A stretch of 64,000 nucleotides of DNA, taken from contig NZ_JAFLDR010000001.1 in assembly GCF_017302275.1 (NCBI RefSeq), positions 62,001-126,000 on the forward strand, given 5' to 3'. The first letter of the stretch is position 1. Every line of letters begins with the position of its first letter. Source of the DNA: Sulfuritalea sp. (GTDB lineage: Bacteria > Pseudomonadota > Gammaproteobacteria > Burkholderiales > Rhodocyclaceae). The notes beneath the pieces are model-generated. The model did not search any database. It saw only the letters and a list, made by a program, of their open reading frames with translations, and was not told where the DNA came from. Positions 51,995 to 60,502 of this stretch are shown here, piece by piece. Made by a program: the position numbers and the translations under genes.

Positions 51995-53224
51995 ATGATA
52001 TTAAACGACGAAGAGAAGTCGATGCTTGCTGGGGAGCAAGGGCACGTCGCCAAGCAAGCCATCGAACATCAGATTCAGGTAGGTCGGTTTTTTGGTGCAG
52101 AGGATTTCGTACCCGTGACTCAGGCCCACATCATGGCCGATACCGAGAGTCTGGGAGAGGCTGGCGTCAAATGGCTTGAGAATTTGGCGGATGCTGGTGA
52201 AAAGGGCGTTCGCATTCCGACTATCACGGATCCGCGTGGCACTGATTTCACCAAGGCCGACAAGCTGGGCCAGACTGAATGGATGCTCTCTCTGGAACGA
52301 CGGGCGATCAATGCGTTTCGGCGCCTGGGTGTCAGCATGACCGATACCTGCATCAACTACCAGACCATCGTCGCAGCCACCCGAGGAGAACACGTCGCCT
52401 TCGGTGATACCGGTGTCGTGATCTATACGAATTCGATTGGAGGCGCGAAGTCGAACTTCGAAGGAGGCCCTTCGGCGCTGGCGGCAGGTCTGACCGGACG
52501 TACCCCAAGATACGGCTATCATTTGGAACGTCACCGACAAGCGACACTTCGCATTCAGCTCGACTGGACACCTCGGGAGCTCAGCGATTGGGGTGCTTTA
52601 GGGGCGATTATTGGCCGCCTGTCAGGAAACTATTGGCAGGTTCCTGTAGTTGATGGATTTGACCGGTTTCCGGTCTCCGATGAAATCAAGCATTTCGGGG
52701 CGGCGATGGCCAGCTTCGGATCGACTGCATTGTTTCACCTGGTCGGCATCACTCCCGAGGCCCACTCTCTTGGTGACGTAGGAGGAGACAAGTTGCCGAT
52801 TGCTCATCGGATTGGTGAAGGCGAAATCCGAGATCTTAAGAAGAGCTACGCCGCCGACAAGCATATCGACATCGTTGTCTTCTCGGCACCGCAACTCAGT
52901 TTGTATGAGCTCCGCGACTTGGCTGGACTGTGCCATGGCCGCCATTTCAAGCGGCCGCTTATGGTTACCACCAGCCCGCAGGTCAAGCCGGATTCGGACC
53001 GCTTCGGATACACAGAGACGATTGAGGGTGCCGGTGGGACGGTACTGACGGGGATGTGCTTCTACCAGTCCTACGCCCGCGAGATGAGCGAGGCCAACGG
53101 CTGGCGCCGGTTGGCTACGAATAGCGCCAAGCTGGTCAATATCCTCGGCGGTTACGGTTACGTACCGATGCTGGCCTCAATGAAGGATTGCGTTGATGCC
53201 GCTGAATCTGGAGAACTGAAATGA
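51995..53224 (+). CDS. aconitase X, large (catalytic) subunit
   Basis: The product is 409 residues. The AcnX catalytic pattern is clear: LNDEEKSMLAGEQGHVAKQA, GVRIPTITDPRGTDFTKADK, GGPSALAAGLTGRTPRYGYH, and HFGAAMASFGSTALFHLVGI. Known bacterial AcnX enzymes dehydrate cis-3-hydroxy-L-proline, and archaeal ones dehydrate phosphomevalonate. The two-gene form here is one of the known layouts. I start at ATG 51995, where homology begins. It overlaps the small subunit by 4 bases. The substrate is probably new, because the proline-pathway reductase is absent and a ThDP decarboxylase is present. Confidence 0.92.
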   Translation: MILNDEEKSMLAGEQGHVAKQAIEHQIQVGRFFGAEDFVPVTQAHIMADTESLGEAGVKWLENLADAGEKGVRIPTITDPRGTDFTKADKLGQTEWMLSLERRAINAFRRLGVSMTDTCINYQTIVAATRGEHVAFGDTGVVIYTNSIGGAKSNFEGGPSALAAGLTGRTPRYGYHLERHRQATLRIQLDWTPRELSDWGALGAIIGRLSGNYWQVPVVDGFDRFPVSDEIKHFGAAMASFGSTALFHLVGITPEAHSLGDVGGDKLPIAHRIGEGEIRDLKKSYAADKHIDIVVFSAPQLSLYELRDLAGLCHGRHFKRPLMVTTSPQVKPDSDRFGYTETIEGAGGTVLTGMCFYQSYAREMSEANGWRRLATNSAKLVNILGGYGYVPMLASMKDCVDAAESGELK

Positions 53225-53625
53225 CGCCGCTGAAGGCAAGGCATGCGATGGGCCAAAAGGTGACCGGAAGAGCGCTCGTGGCCAGTGACGGATTCTCTGC
53301 GAGATACGACCTTGACCGCATTAACGGCGTATTTTCCCGCTCAACCCACAAGCTGGCTGGTGAATCGTACGTCGACAAGATCCTGATTCTCGATACCGCA
53401 AAAGGGGGAGTCGCTACTGCCTGGATGCTTCACGAGATGAAGGCACGGAATATGGCGCCCATGGCCATCGTTCTTAACACCGTGAATACGATTTTGGCCC
53501 AAGGTGCAGCCATGGCAGGAATGACCATGCTCGCCGGTTTCGATGTCGACGTAACCAAGGCCGTCGAAAATGAGTCGATGGTTGAATTGGATCCGGAAAC
53601 AGGGAGTCTGCGAGTACTGGGCTAA
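53221..53625 (+). CDS. aconitase X, small (swivel) subunit
   Basis: The product is 134 residues. KVTGRALVASDGFSARYDLD followed by INGVF, then ILILDTAKGGVATAWMLHEM, is the AcnX swivel domain (DUF126). It completes the active site with the large subunit. It ends the operon; the next stretch holds mobile-element debris. Confidence 0.93.
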   Translation: MTPLKARHAMGQKVTGRALVASDGFSARYDLDRINGVFSRSTHKLAGESYVDKILILDTAKGGVATAWMLHEMKARNMAPMAIVLNTVNTILAQGAAMAGMTMLAGFDVDVTKAVENESMVELDPETGSLRVLG

Positions 53626-54413
53626 TTAATCTGCGGAAAGTCAGCTAACGGTTTTACTGCTGACCGAGTAATACTGCATCGCGAAAGGCGAGATTGGCCG
53701 ATTATGTAGATCGCTCGATTATGTGGACTGTCGCAGGTTGCATGTTTCGGAAGCCAAGCGTAGCGTGGCTTTTCGGCGATTGAGGTTGGCAAGCTCGACA
53801 TAATTTCTGCGGCGATCTGAAGTAGTGGTTCCACATCAGGAGACCGCTATGAAACCCACCGCTTTTCACCGGGCCATGCCAAAGACTCAGTCATCTGCAT
53901 TGCTCCCGGCACACATTTCTGGCGAGCGAGTTGTGCCGCTACGACGCACATCTGCGCGAGGTACGAGGGCTGGCGGCGACCACGCGGTAAGCGCCCGGGG
54001 AAGTCATCTATGCCCGGGCGCTTACGTACGACTGCTCCGCACCAGGGACCCGCCACTTGGCCACTAAGAGGATGGGCGTCTCTTTTGGGCACGAAGCGGG
54101 TATTGATCTGGAATTGATGATCGTCCGCAAAGGCCGAAGGGGACGTATCCGCTGAATGAATCCCACCGGCAGCAATACTCCACGTATCTGACCAACACAG
54201 CAACGAAGCCTGAGCGGCAGCAGTGGATCGAGTGCCAACTACCAGAGGCTCGGCTTAGTTCGCCCCTATCTGAAATCCAGCACAAGAAATCGACGCCGAA
54301 TAGTGGCTATTGCTGTTACGGCTTCAGGAGGAACACTCATTGGAAGGTCTTCGTCGGCTTGGCGGTTATCACCCGACAATCGAACGAAACAATCCATCCC
54401 CCGGCGGACTTCA
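53626..54413. other. non-coding stretch with mobile-element debris
   Basis: Two short repeats CGATTATGT(A/G)GA lie at 53699-53710 and 53716-53727. They resemble end sequences next to tyrosine recombinase genes. The integrase remnant (53849-53990) follows. From about 54000 to 54413 I see nothing coding. Confidence 0.45.
53849..53990 (+). pseudogene. remnant of a tyrosine recombinase N-terminus
   Basis: ATG 53849 has CAGGAGACCGCT in front. The frame gives SALLPAHIS; then, one frame over, ASELCRYDAHLREVRGLAAT ending TR and a stop at 53988-53990. This resembles the N-terminal core-binding domain of site-specific integrases (RYDAHLRDVRGLAATTR type). Everything beyond is missing. It marks a past insertion at the right side of the catabolic operon. 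Confidence 0.4.
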
Positions 54414-54641
54414 CTACTTCTTGCTTAGCCCCTTCCGGACATTCTCCAGATCCTGATCACTGATATTGCCAGCGTCGTAAAGCCACATCAGCGTCTTGAG
54501 CGGTTTGGGAATATTCCGTCCGCTTTCATACCTCGATCCACCCGACTGGGTTACGCCAAATCGAGACCAGAATTCAGATTGATTTAGACCGGACGTGCGG
54601 CGAGCAGCCGCCACGTCAGCGAGAAGTTTGGATTTCTTCAT
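54414..54641 (-). CDS. small XRE-type HTH protein
   Basis: The product is 75 residues. LNQSEFWSRFGVTQSGGSRY followed by ESGRNIPKPLKTLMWLY is a single helix-turn-helix of the XRE type with a short C-terminal helix. It is probably a DNA-binding regulator within the ICE. It lies 90 bases downstream of HU on the same strand but probably has its own promoter. Confidence 0.75.
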   Translation of the reverse strand: MKKSKLLADVAAARRTSGLNQSEFWSRFGVTQSGGSRYESGRNIPKPLKTLMWLYDAGNISDQDLENVRKGLSKK

Positions 54642-54730
54642 ACACGCCCCTGTATTGATCCCAACATTTATTGAGGCGGCACCGGTACAAGTTGCACCAG
54701 CACCGCATCGCTCAAGAAGGCAGCAACAAA

Positions 54731-55027
54731 CTACTTTTTCTTCGCCGCTTTCTTTCCAGCCACGGCAGCTTTGAAACCGGCACCCGCTGTGAAACGAGGC
54801 ACCGTGGTAGCTGCAATCTTGAGTTCATTGCCGGTCTGAGGATTGCGCCCTGTGCGGGCTGCACGCTTTGAGGGCTTGAATGTGCCGAATCCGATCAAGG
54901 TGGCGGTATCGCCCTTGGATACCGCTGTAACAATGGCAGCAATGACTGCATCCAGCGCACTCGCGGCAGCCGCCTTGGACAGGTCCGCTTCCTTGGCAAC
55001 GATTTCGACAAGTTCAGTCTTATTCAT
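54731..55027 (-). CDS. HU-family DNA-binding protein
   Basis: The product is 98 residues. MNKTELVEIVAKEADLSKAA, DTATLIGFGTFKPSKRAART and GRNPQTGNELKIAATTVPRF are the HU core; the tail is GKKAAKKK. HU bends DNA and helps nucleoid structure, recombination and integration. The start ATG 55027 has GGAG 5 bases upstream; longer frames have no HU homology. An ICE-borne HU may help excision or transfer. Confidence 0.95.
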   Translation of the reverse strand: MNKTELVEIVAKEADLSKAAAASALDAVIAAIVTAVSKGDTATLIGFGTFKPSKRAARTGRNPQTGNELKIAATTVPRFTAGAGFKAAVAGKKAAKKK

Positions 55028-55149
55028 AGAGTCTCCGTAATCAGGTTTTAGAAAAAAGGATGGTACCGCCGAACAATCCCCATCGATGCAAGGAACATGA
55101 ATGCCGGCTGCAAATCCAGGGAATTCCTTGTTCAGCATCAGAAGGACTA

Positions 55150-55353
55150 CTACTTTGATATGCGCGCATTGAGCAGTGCCTTGATTCGGAAAAGCTCCCA
55201 GAAGGCCGGATGCATCTTTCTATCCCCAGCCTCCCATTGCTGCCATGCTCGGCACGCAGAATGCACCATTAACGCCGCTTGTGATTGAGATATTCCAAGT
55301 AGCATGCGGGCCGCTCGAATCTCAGTGGGTGTGGGATAACCAGTAGCAGCCAT
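55150..55353 (-). CDS. small HTH protein (XRE-like) under a 35-bp palindrome
   Basis: The product is 67 residues. PTEIRAARMLLGISQSQAAL followed by SACRAWQQWEAGDRKMHPAF is a compact helix-turn-helix found in many mobile elements next to conjugation genes. It starts at ATG 55353, 24 bases from a perfect palindrome that also faces the divergent membrane-protein gene. It is probably an autorepressor. Confidence 0.75.
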   Translation of the reverse strand: MAATGYPTPTEIRAARMLLGISQSQAALMVHSACRAWQQWEAGDRKMHPAFWELFRIKALLNARISK

Positions 55354-55376
55354 CGTAGTAATCAGGAATGATATCG

Positions 55377-55411
55377 CTTTTACTATACGCGCATTGCGCG
55401 TATAGTAAAAG
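55377..55411. promoter_or_regulatory. 35-bp perfect palindrome, probable operator
   Basis: Arms CTTTTACTATACGCGCA and TGCGCGTATAGTAAAAG, 17 bases each around one T. TATACG/CGTATA could be -10 parts of divergent promoters. It sits between the small HTH gene (minus) and the membrane-protein gene (plus). Confidence 0.8.
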
Positions 55412-55439
55412 TTAGATGAATGGCGTATTGGAGTACCCA

Positions 55440-55856
55440 ATGGAAAGAATGGTTCTTGTATCTGTGCTGCTGGTCGTACCAGGGATGACCCTGATCTATC
55501 TGGCTGCCCGATTGATGGCTGTCGCCGTGAAGCTGTTTCGAACGGGGCATGTCGTCGAGTCGCTTCTGCTCCTCGTTGCAGCGCTTGTGGCCGCCACTTT
55601 GGTAGCGATGTTTGGCAACGAAAAATCCATCCTGGTCGCCGCCCTGCTCTCCTGGGTTTTTCTGGCAGTCGCATTTATTCGCTTTGTACTGCGTAATGGC
55701 GAGAATGATCCCAGGCAGCAATCGTATTTCTCCGATCCACCACATGATCAGGATCCGAACTCACTGAACTTCTCTGGCGTGGGCCCCGGCTTCCAGGGCT
55801 TTGGGATGTACGCAGGCGGCGTCCGTATCGCTCAGGACCCCCTCGACGACGACTGA
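55440..55856 (+). CDS. membrane protein next to traG
   Basis: The product is 138 residues. It has three hydrophobic segments (about 4-25, 40-60 and 63-85, for example VLVSVLLVVPGMTLIYLAAR) and a polar C-terminus with PPHDQDPNSLNFSGVGPGF. The family is not recognised. The start ATG 55440 has TTGGAG 7 bases upstream; ATG 55416 lies close to the palindrome. It converges on traG, separated by 21 bases. SXT-like elements place an entry-exclusion gene near traG, so exclusion is a possible role. Confidence 0.6.
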   Translation: MERMVLVSVLLVVPGMTLIYLAARLMAVAVKLFRTGHVVESLLLLVAALVAATLVAMFGNEKSILVAALLSWVFLAVAFIRFVLRNGENDPRQQSYFSDPPHDQDPNSLNFSGVGPGFQGFGMYAGGVRIAQDPLDDD

Positions 55857-55877
55857 TTCCCTCCTGCCTCTTTGCAA

Positions 55878-58800
55878 TCATTTTCTTGGTGATGGTGAGC
55901 TAGTCTGCGAAAACAGATCCAGTGCTTTTTCTGCTTGATCGGCAACCCAGCCCGCTCCCTCAGAAGCACTTCCTTCCGCCTGGCGTACAGACTGTTTAGC
56001 CTTTCCTTCCAGCCACGCCATGTCAGCGTGCGAGGGTTGGACGCCGGCCCGATTATTGCTGCCTATGGTCGCTAAGCCTTGGGCTAGTTCGGGATCCTTT
56101 TGCGAAGCCTCTCTCAACTTGCCCGCGTAATCCTGAACACTGGCTGACCCGGCACCAGATCCGTAGGTATTCAAGAGCACGGTTCCCGTCCCTCGTTGGC
56201 GCTCCTGATACAACTGATTCGCCATGACAGTAATCCCGCTTTCAAGCGACACCTGCGATTCCTTCCGCTTGACTTGTTCAGACGCAGCGTTAAACGATTC
56301 GGCGTATGTCTTCGCTGCTGGTGACAGATCCGGCATGGATCGTGGATTCTGATATTGCTGTCGTTCTACGTGCCTGCTGTTTGCCCGCCCCTGTGATGCA
56401 ACCGCATCGTTTCCTTTGCTATCCAGTGCAGCGAGCGCCGTTTGGCCTTCGGCTCGAACAGTGTCCTGGGATATAGGTGGCTCAACCCCTTCCGCAGCCA
56501 GACGAGACTTGGCAAGACGGTCCCTGGTCTCCAAGGCAACATCTTCGCGAAAGCCCTGATTCGAATTCCACTCGCGCTGAAACGCAGCCAGGCGCTCCGG
56601 CGTGACTTCAGAGCCCTTCCCAAAGAGCATTTCATAGCCAGACTTCGCCATGATCAGGGATTCATCCACGGAAACATTGGAGCGGTTCTCATTTCCCGCC
56701 TGGCGACGACTGCCAGCCTCTTGCTGCTCCGTCAGTGAGGCGAGCTCCTTACTGTCGAATGACTTGGCTTTGTCGAGGGTAGCGGCTGCACGTTCCGCTG
56801 CTTGTCTTACGCCTTGATCAGAGGTTGATCCAGCAACACGAAGCAGACCACGCTTGGCTACCTCGGCGGCCTGCCTTAACTCGTCCTGTGTTGCAGTCTT
56901 GAGCGTTTGATCGGCCGACTCGTCATAGCGCTGCCCGGTCTTGACGCCTCCTGCCACACGGGCCGATACTCCGGAGGCCTTTTCCGCAAGTGCCATTGCC
57001 AGCTGCCCCGCTCTTCCAGGATCCTTTGAGGCCTGTCCCTCTCCAGGCTTGCTTTGACCACTACCACCTGCGGTCAGGACGGAATCCATGGACGCGCCTT
57101 CGTGATTGGTCAGACCTTTTTTGGCTGAAAAGTCTCGCCCCGTGGAAACCGCGTTGCCGGCACCTGAAGTCACGCCAGCACTGGTGTCTCCGCCAATCTC
57201 CGAATTCAATGCCTTCGATAACTGCCGTTGAAACACGGCACTTTGATCCTGGGTGAGTTTCGCAGTTTTCGAATCCCCTATTGTGCTGGCTTTGCCCGTA
57301 GAGGCTTGCGTACCCTCACCGGAGTATTGGACATCCGACGCTGAGCGTCCTAACCCAGATTGTGCGATGGCGCCCATCAGCGACGATCCTGCTGCGGAGA
57401 CATTCGTTACTTCGTCGATCGTAAATCGGCCATCACGATTCCTGTCGAATCCGGTCATCGTCATGTTGCCGCTTTTTACGGTCACGGCATCCCCCGTGCG
57501 CTCCATCGAGCCAAAGCTGTCCGCCGAGGCCATTTTGCCCGCGCCTGCTGCAAGTGAGGGCTGCGTGGAATGCTGCAAGGCGGAGTAATTGCCGTGCTGA
57601 ACATTGCCAAGTGACGCATTCCCCATGTTCATGTTGCCTTGCGCCAGGGCGGCGGCGGCCTTTTCTGCGTCACGTGGCGCGAAGGACGCGCCGACCGATC
57701 TCAGCCCGGCATCGCCCCACTTGATGAGCGCCGCGGCAATCGCCGGAATCGACAACACCAGCATTCCGGCAATGGCCTGATCGCTGACCACGGAGTTGTT
57801 GAGATAGCTGTAGGACTCCAGAGACATCCCCCCGCCATTGGTCGCGCTGGTCAGTGCCTTTTGCGCCTGTACATTCATGAGGAAATTCATGATCGCGTAG
57901 AGCGGTGGCCACAACTGGATCCAGAGCAGGCTGCCGGCGTACATCTTGAGCACCGATCCACCATGGTGACCGGCAACGAGCGTCAGCAACAGAATGATCG
58001 GGAAGACCGCGTACTGCACCAGCTCGATGGCGTTTCGGGCTTTTGGCATGGTGCCCTCGGCCAGCTTTGCCATCGCCTTGTAGGCGTCACCGGTCTGGCG
58101 CACGGCCTGTGCCTGTGCCAGATTGGTCGCGGCGCTGGCGGCATCACCGATCTGTGCCGGAATGGTGTATTGGGCGTCAATCACGGCGTTTGAGACGATG
58201 GACTGCTTGATGGTATCGGTCGCCGTCGCCGATAGCCCGAGAAGATAATTGGTGCTCGTCGCAAGCGACCCCGAGATCGCCGTATTGGCCAGGGCGGAGG
58301 GCATTCCCGGATACATCCGATTGCCCAGCAGGCCCAGTTGATTGGCGGCCTCGGCGTTCAGCTGGATGGTGAGCGTCGTATAGGCGGCAGTGCACCCCAC
58401 CGTTTGCATGATGGTCGGATCCGCCGTGTCCCGTAGGGTCACCAGCCGGGAGGGATTGGTCAATCCGTTGAGCGTGCCCCAGATGTCGTTCGTCTTCATG
58501 AGGTCGTTCATGCGGGTATACCCCGAGGCAAGCTCGGGCGTGATGCACTCGCGGTAAAACTCGTAGAAATTGCTGGTCAGAATCGGCTGGCCACTCTTGA
58601 TGGCCAGTCGCTCCTGAAGAACCCGGTGCCCGAACAGTGTTCCGCTGGTACGAAACTGCAGGTCACCGGGAAGCGCAAAGACGGTCTCGAATGACCCGGT
58701 CAGCCAGTCGCCAATCTTGCTGGTCGAATGCGCGAATGCGGCCAGACCAATCGGGACATTGGCCACCACCTGGGCGGGCGTGGTTCCCGTGCGATCGACG

Positions 58801-59045
58801 ACGATGACGTTGGTCTTCGGGACCAGCAGCATGCCGTTGAAGAGGGCCAACATGATGACCCACTTCCAGAAGTCCTCCATGCGCCCCTTGCCGGCGAGGA
58901 CGACCAGCGCCAGCGAGAGAATGCCGACCAGCGCCACGGTGCGCAGAAGGCCCAGGTAGTCGCCGCTCCCCATGAGGGCGGCGACGGCGTTGAACGTGGC
59001 CGTCAGTTCCTCGATATTCCAGTAGGCATAGACCTCGAAATTCAT
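55878..59045 (-). CDS. traG: TraG, mating-pair stabilisation protein
   Basis: The product is 1055 residues. The N-terminal TraG_N domain (about 1-460) has several membrane segments (GLLRTVALVGILSLALVVLA, FPIILLLTLVAGHHG, VLSIPAIAAALIKWG). A long soluble periplasmic part rich in Ala, Ser, Gln and Gly (about 480-1055) follows. TraG spans the inner membrane, helps pilus assembly and stabilises mating pairs; its C-terminal part is linked to entry exclusion. It is the last gene of the traC-trbI-traF-traH-traG block, 26 bases after traH. Confidence 0.93.
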   Translation of the reverse strand: MNFEVYAYWNIEELTATFNAVAALMGSGDYLGLLRTVALVGILSLALVVLAGKGRMEDFWKWVIMLALFNGMLLVPKTNVIVVDRTGTTPAQVVANVPIGLAAFAHSTSKIGDWLTGSFETVFALPGDLQFRTSGTLFGHRVLQERLAIKSGQPILTSNFYEFYRECITPELASGYTRMNDLMKTNDIWGTLNGLTNPSRLVTLRDTADPTIMQTVGCTAAYTTLTIQLNAEAANQLGLLGNRMYPGMPSALANTAISGSLATSTNYLLGLSATATDTIKQSIVSNAVIDAQYTIPAQIGDAASAATNLAQAQAVRQTGDAYKAMAKLAEGTMPKARNAIELVQYAVFPIILLLTLVAGHHGGSVLKMYAGSLLWIQLWPPLYAIMNFLMNVQAQKALTSATNGGGMSLESYSYLNNSVVSDQAIAGMLVLSIPAIAAALIKWGDAGLRSVGASFAPRDAEKAAAALAQGNMNMGNASLGNVQHGNYSALQHSTQPSLAAGAGKMASADSFGSMERTGDAVTVKSGNMTMTGFDRNRDGRFTIDEVTNVSAAGSSLMGAIAQSGLGRSASDVQYSGEGTQASTGKASTIGDSKTAKLTQDQSAVFQRQLSKALNSEIGGDTSAGVTSGAGNAVSTGRDFSAKKGLTNHEGASMDSVLTAGGSGQSKPGEGQASKDPGRAGQLAMALAEKASGVSARVAGGVKTGQRYDESADQTLKTATQDELRQAAEVAKRGLLRVAGSTSDQGVRQAAERAAATLDKAKSFDSKELASLTEQQEAGSRRQAGNENRSNVSVDESLIMAKSGYEMLFGKGSEVTPERLAAFQREWNSNQGFREDVALETRDRLAKSRLAAEGVEPPISQDTVRAEGQTALAALDSKGNDAVASQGRANSRHVERQQYQNPRSMPDLSPAAKTYAESFNAASEQVKRKESQVSLESGITVMANQLYQERQRGTGTVLLNTYGSGAGSASVQDYAGKLREASQKDPELAQGLATIGSNNRAGVQPSHADMAWLEGKAKQSVRQAEGSASEGAGWVADQAEKALDLFSQTSSPSPRK

Positions 59046-59071
59046 CGGTGTGAGTGCGTCGTTCTATCGGC

Positions 59072-60493
59072 CTATCGATTGAACGCCATCATCGACTGAA
59101 AGACGTTGGTCGGCAGCCCGGCTTTCAGCGACTGATCGAGCCACTGGATGCTGCGTTGCATCTGGGCCACCTGCACCCCCTTCTGATATTCGGCGACCAG
59201 CATTTCGCGACCTTCCTGCTCGATCTCGGTGACCCGCATCAGAATCGACTTCGCGGCTTCCGCCACGTCCGCGTTTCCCTTGCCCATCTCGTTCTGGATG
59301 GCTTCCCTCAGCGTCTTGGCCAGGTTGGTGAAATAGGAGTGGGCAATATCGACGGCCACGAGCTGGGTATGGTTTTCCACAACGAAGTCACCGCCGGGCA
59401 TGTTGGCGGCCAGCGACAGCATCTTCCATACCGGCAGGCTGGACGCCCCGATCAGGGCGACATCCAGGGTGCCTTGCCCGCCCGCGCTGCGCGACTCCAC
59501 CTTCTGTTTCATCGCGACGATCTTGTCGCGAACGAACTTCGCAAATGAACTTGCCGTGATGCCGTCCTCGACGTACGCAGGATTCCTGCATTCCGCGTAG
59601 TCATCGCAGATCAGTCCGGATAGCGTTGCCGTCGCCGCGGATCCATCGCCCACAAATTGCCTGAAGGTGATCTTTGCGCCGGGCTTGTACAACCACTTGG
59701 CTTTCTGGTCCGTGCTCGAACCCGATTCGTCGTCACCGGGCGGAACAATGATGATCGTTCCCGTCATGCTCATCATCAGTTGCCGGGTTTCGTCATCGAC
59801 ACCATTAACCCGAAGCAGCGCCCGCCACACGACATTCCCGGGATCAAAGGTTTCCCTGTTGCGCGAGTCGGCACTGATGGCGGCCTGGCGCGTCTGTCTG
59901 GCCTTTGAGCGGTCCTTCCAGGCATCCCAGGACTCGAACACATCGGAATAGAGATTCAATGACGCACCGACGACCTTGCCCTCTTTCTCCTGCGTCTTGT
60001 CGGTCAGCGTGCTGCCAATCGCGGCGACCACCCCTTCGGCGGCCTGGCAGGAATTGATGTTGAGGTTGTTCACCTTGGAGATCTGATCCTGGAGGTACTG
60101 GATCAGATCGGCCAGATCGGGCGAGATCGACTTGACGGCCATCATGAAGGCATAGCCGACGGCATTGTTGGCGATGTTGCGCATCAGGGCCGTCAGTTGC
60201 TCCTTGTTGATGAAGGAGAAGGAGCCGGCAAACAGGTCGATCCCGCCACACCCCGCCTTGAAGGCTGGAGGGGCTACGGTGGCAAGCTGATAATTCTTGA
60301 CGGGGGTGCGCATGTACAGGCTGCCTCCCGAGTACAGATTCATGGTCTGTCCCTGGTAGGCCGCCACACCGGTCACGTTGCCGTAGGCGCCGATGTCGTT
60401 GAACCATGTCTGCATGCTGGATTGCACGCTGGCCTGTACCGTCAAAGGTATCGTCAGTGCCAAGGTTGCGGCGATTATGCGTTTTCTGAGCAT
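59072..60493 (-). CDS. traH: TraH, F-type pilus assembly protein
   Basis: The product is 473 residues with a signal peptide ending near TVQA-S. TraH features: QTWFNDIGAYGNVTGVAAYQ, GGSLYMRTPVKNYQLATVAP, GCGGIDLFAGSFSFINKEQL, and NINSCQAAEGVVAAIGS. It is an exported protein of the F pilus assembly complex. Genes traF and traG sit 9 and 26 bases away, as in F. Confidence 0.95.
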   Translation of the reverse strand: MLRKRIIAATLALTIPLTVQASVQSSMQTWFNDIGAYGNVTGVAAYQGQTMNLYSGGSLYMRTPVKNYQLATVAPPAFKAGCGGIDLFAGSFSFINKEQLTALMRNIANNAVGYAFMMAVKSISPDLADLIQYLQDQISKVNNLNINSCQAAEGVVAAIGSTLTDKTQEKEGKVVGASLNLYSDVFESWDAWKDRSKARQTRQAAISADSRNRETFDPGNVVWRALLRVNGVDDETRQLMMSMTGTIIIVPPGDDESGSSTDQKAKWLYKPGAKITFRQFVGDGSAATATLSGLICDDYAECRNPAYVEDGITASSFAKFVRDKIVAMKQKVESRSAGGQGTLDVALIGASSLPVWKMLSLAANMPGGDFVVENHTQLVAVDIAHSYFTNLAKTLREAIQNEMGKGNADVAEAAKSILMRVTEIEQEGREMLVAEYQKGVQVAQMQRSIQWLDQSLKAGLPTNVFQSMMAFNR

Positions 60494-60502
60494 GGCACCC
60501 CC

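Noticed and set aside
45248..53625. Known cis-3-hydroxyproline pathway
   Set aside because: Aconitase X is present, but no pyrroline-2-carboxylate reductase, proline racemase or epimerase gene is in the operon, and a ThDP decarboxylase and GMC enzyme are not part of that pathway.
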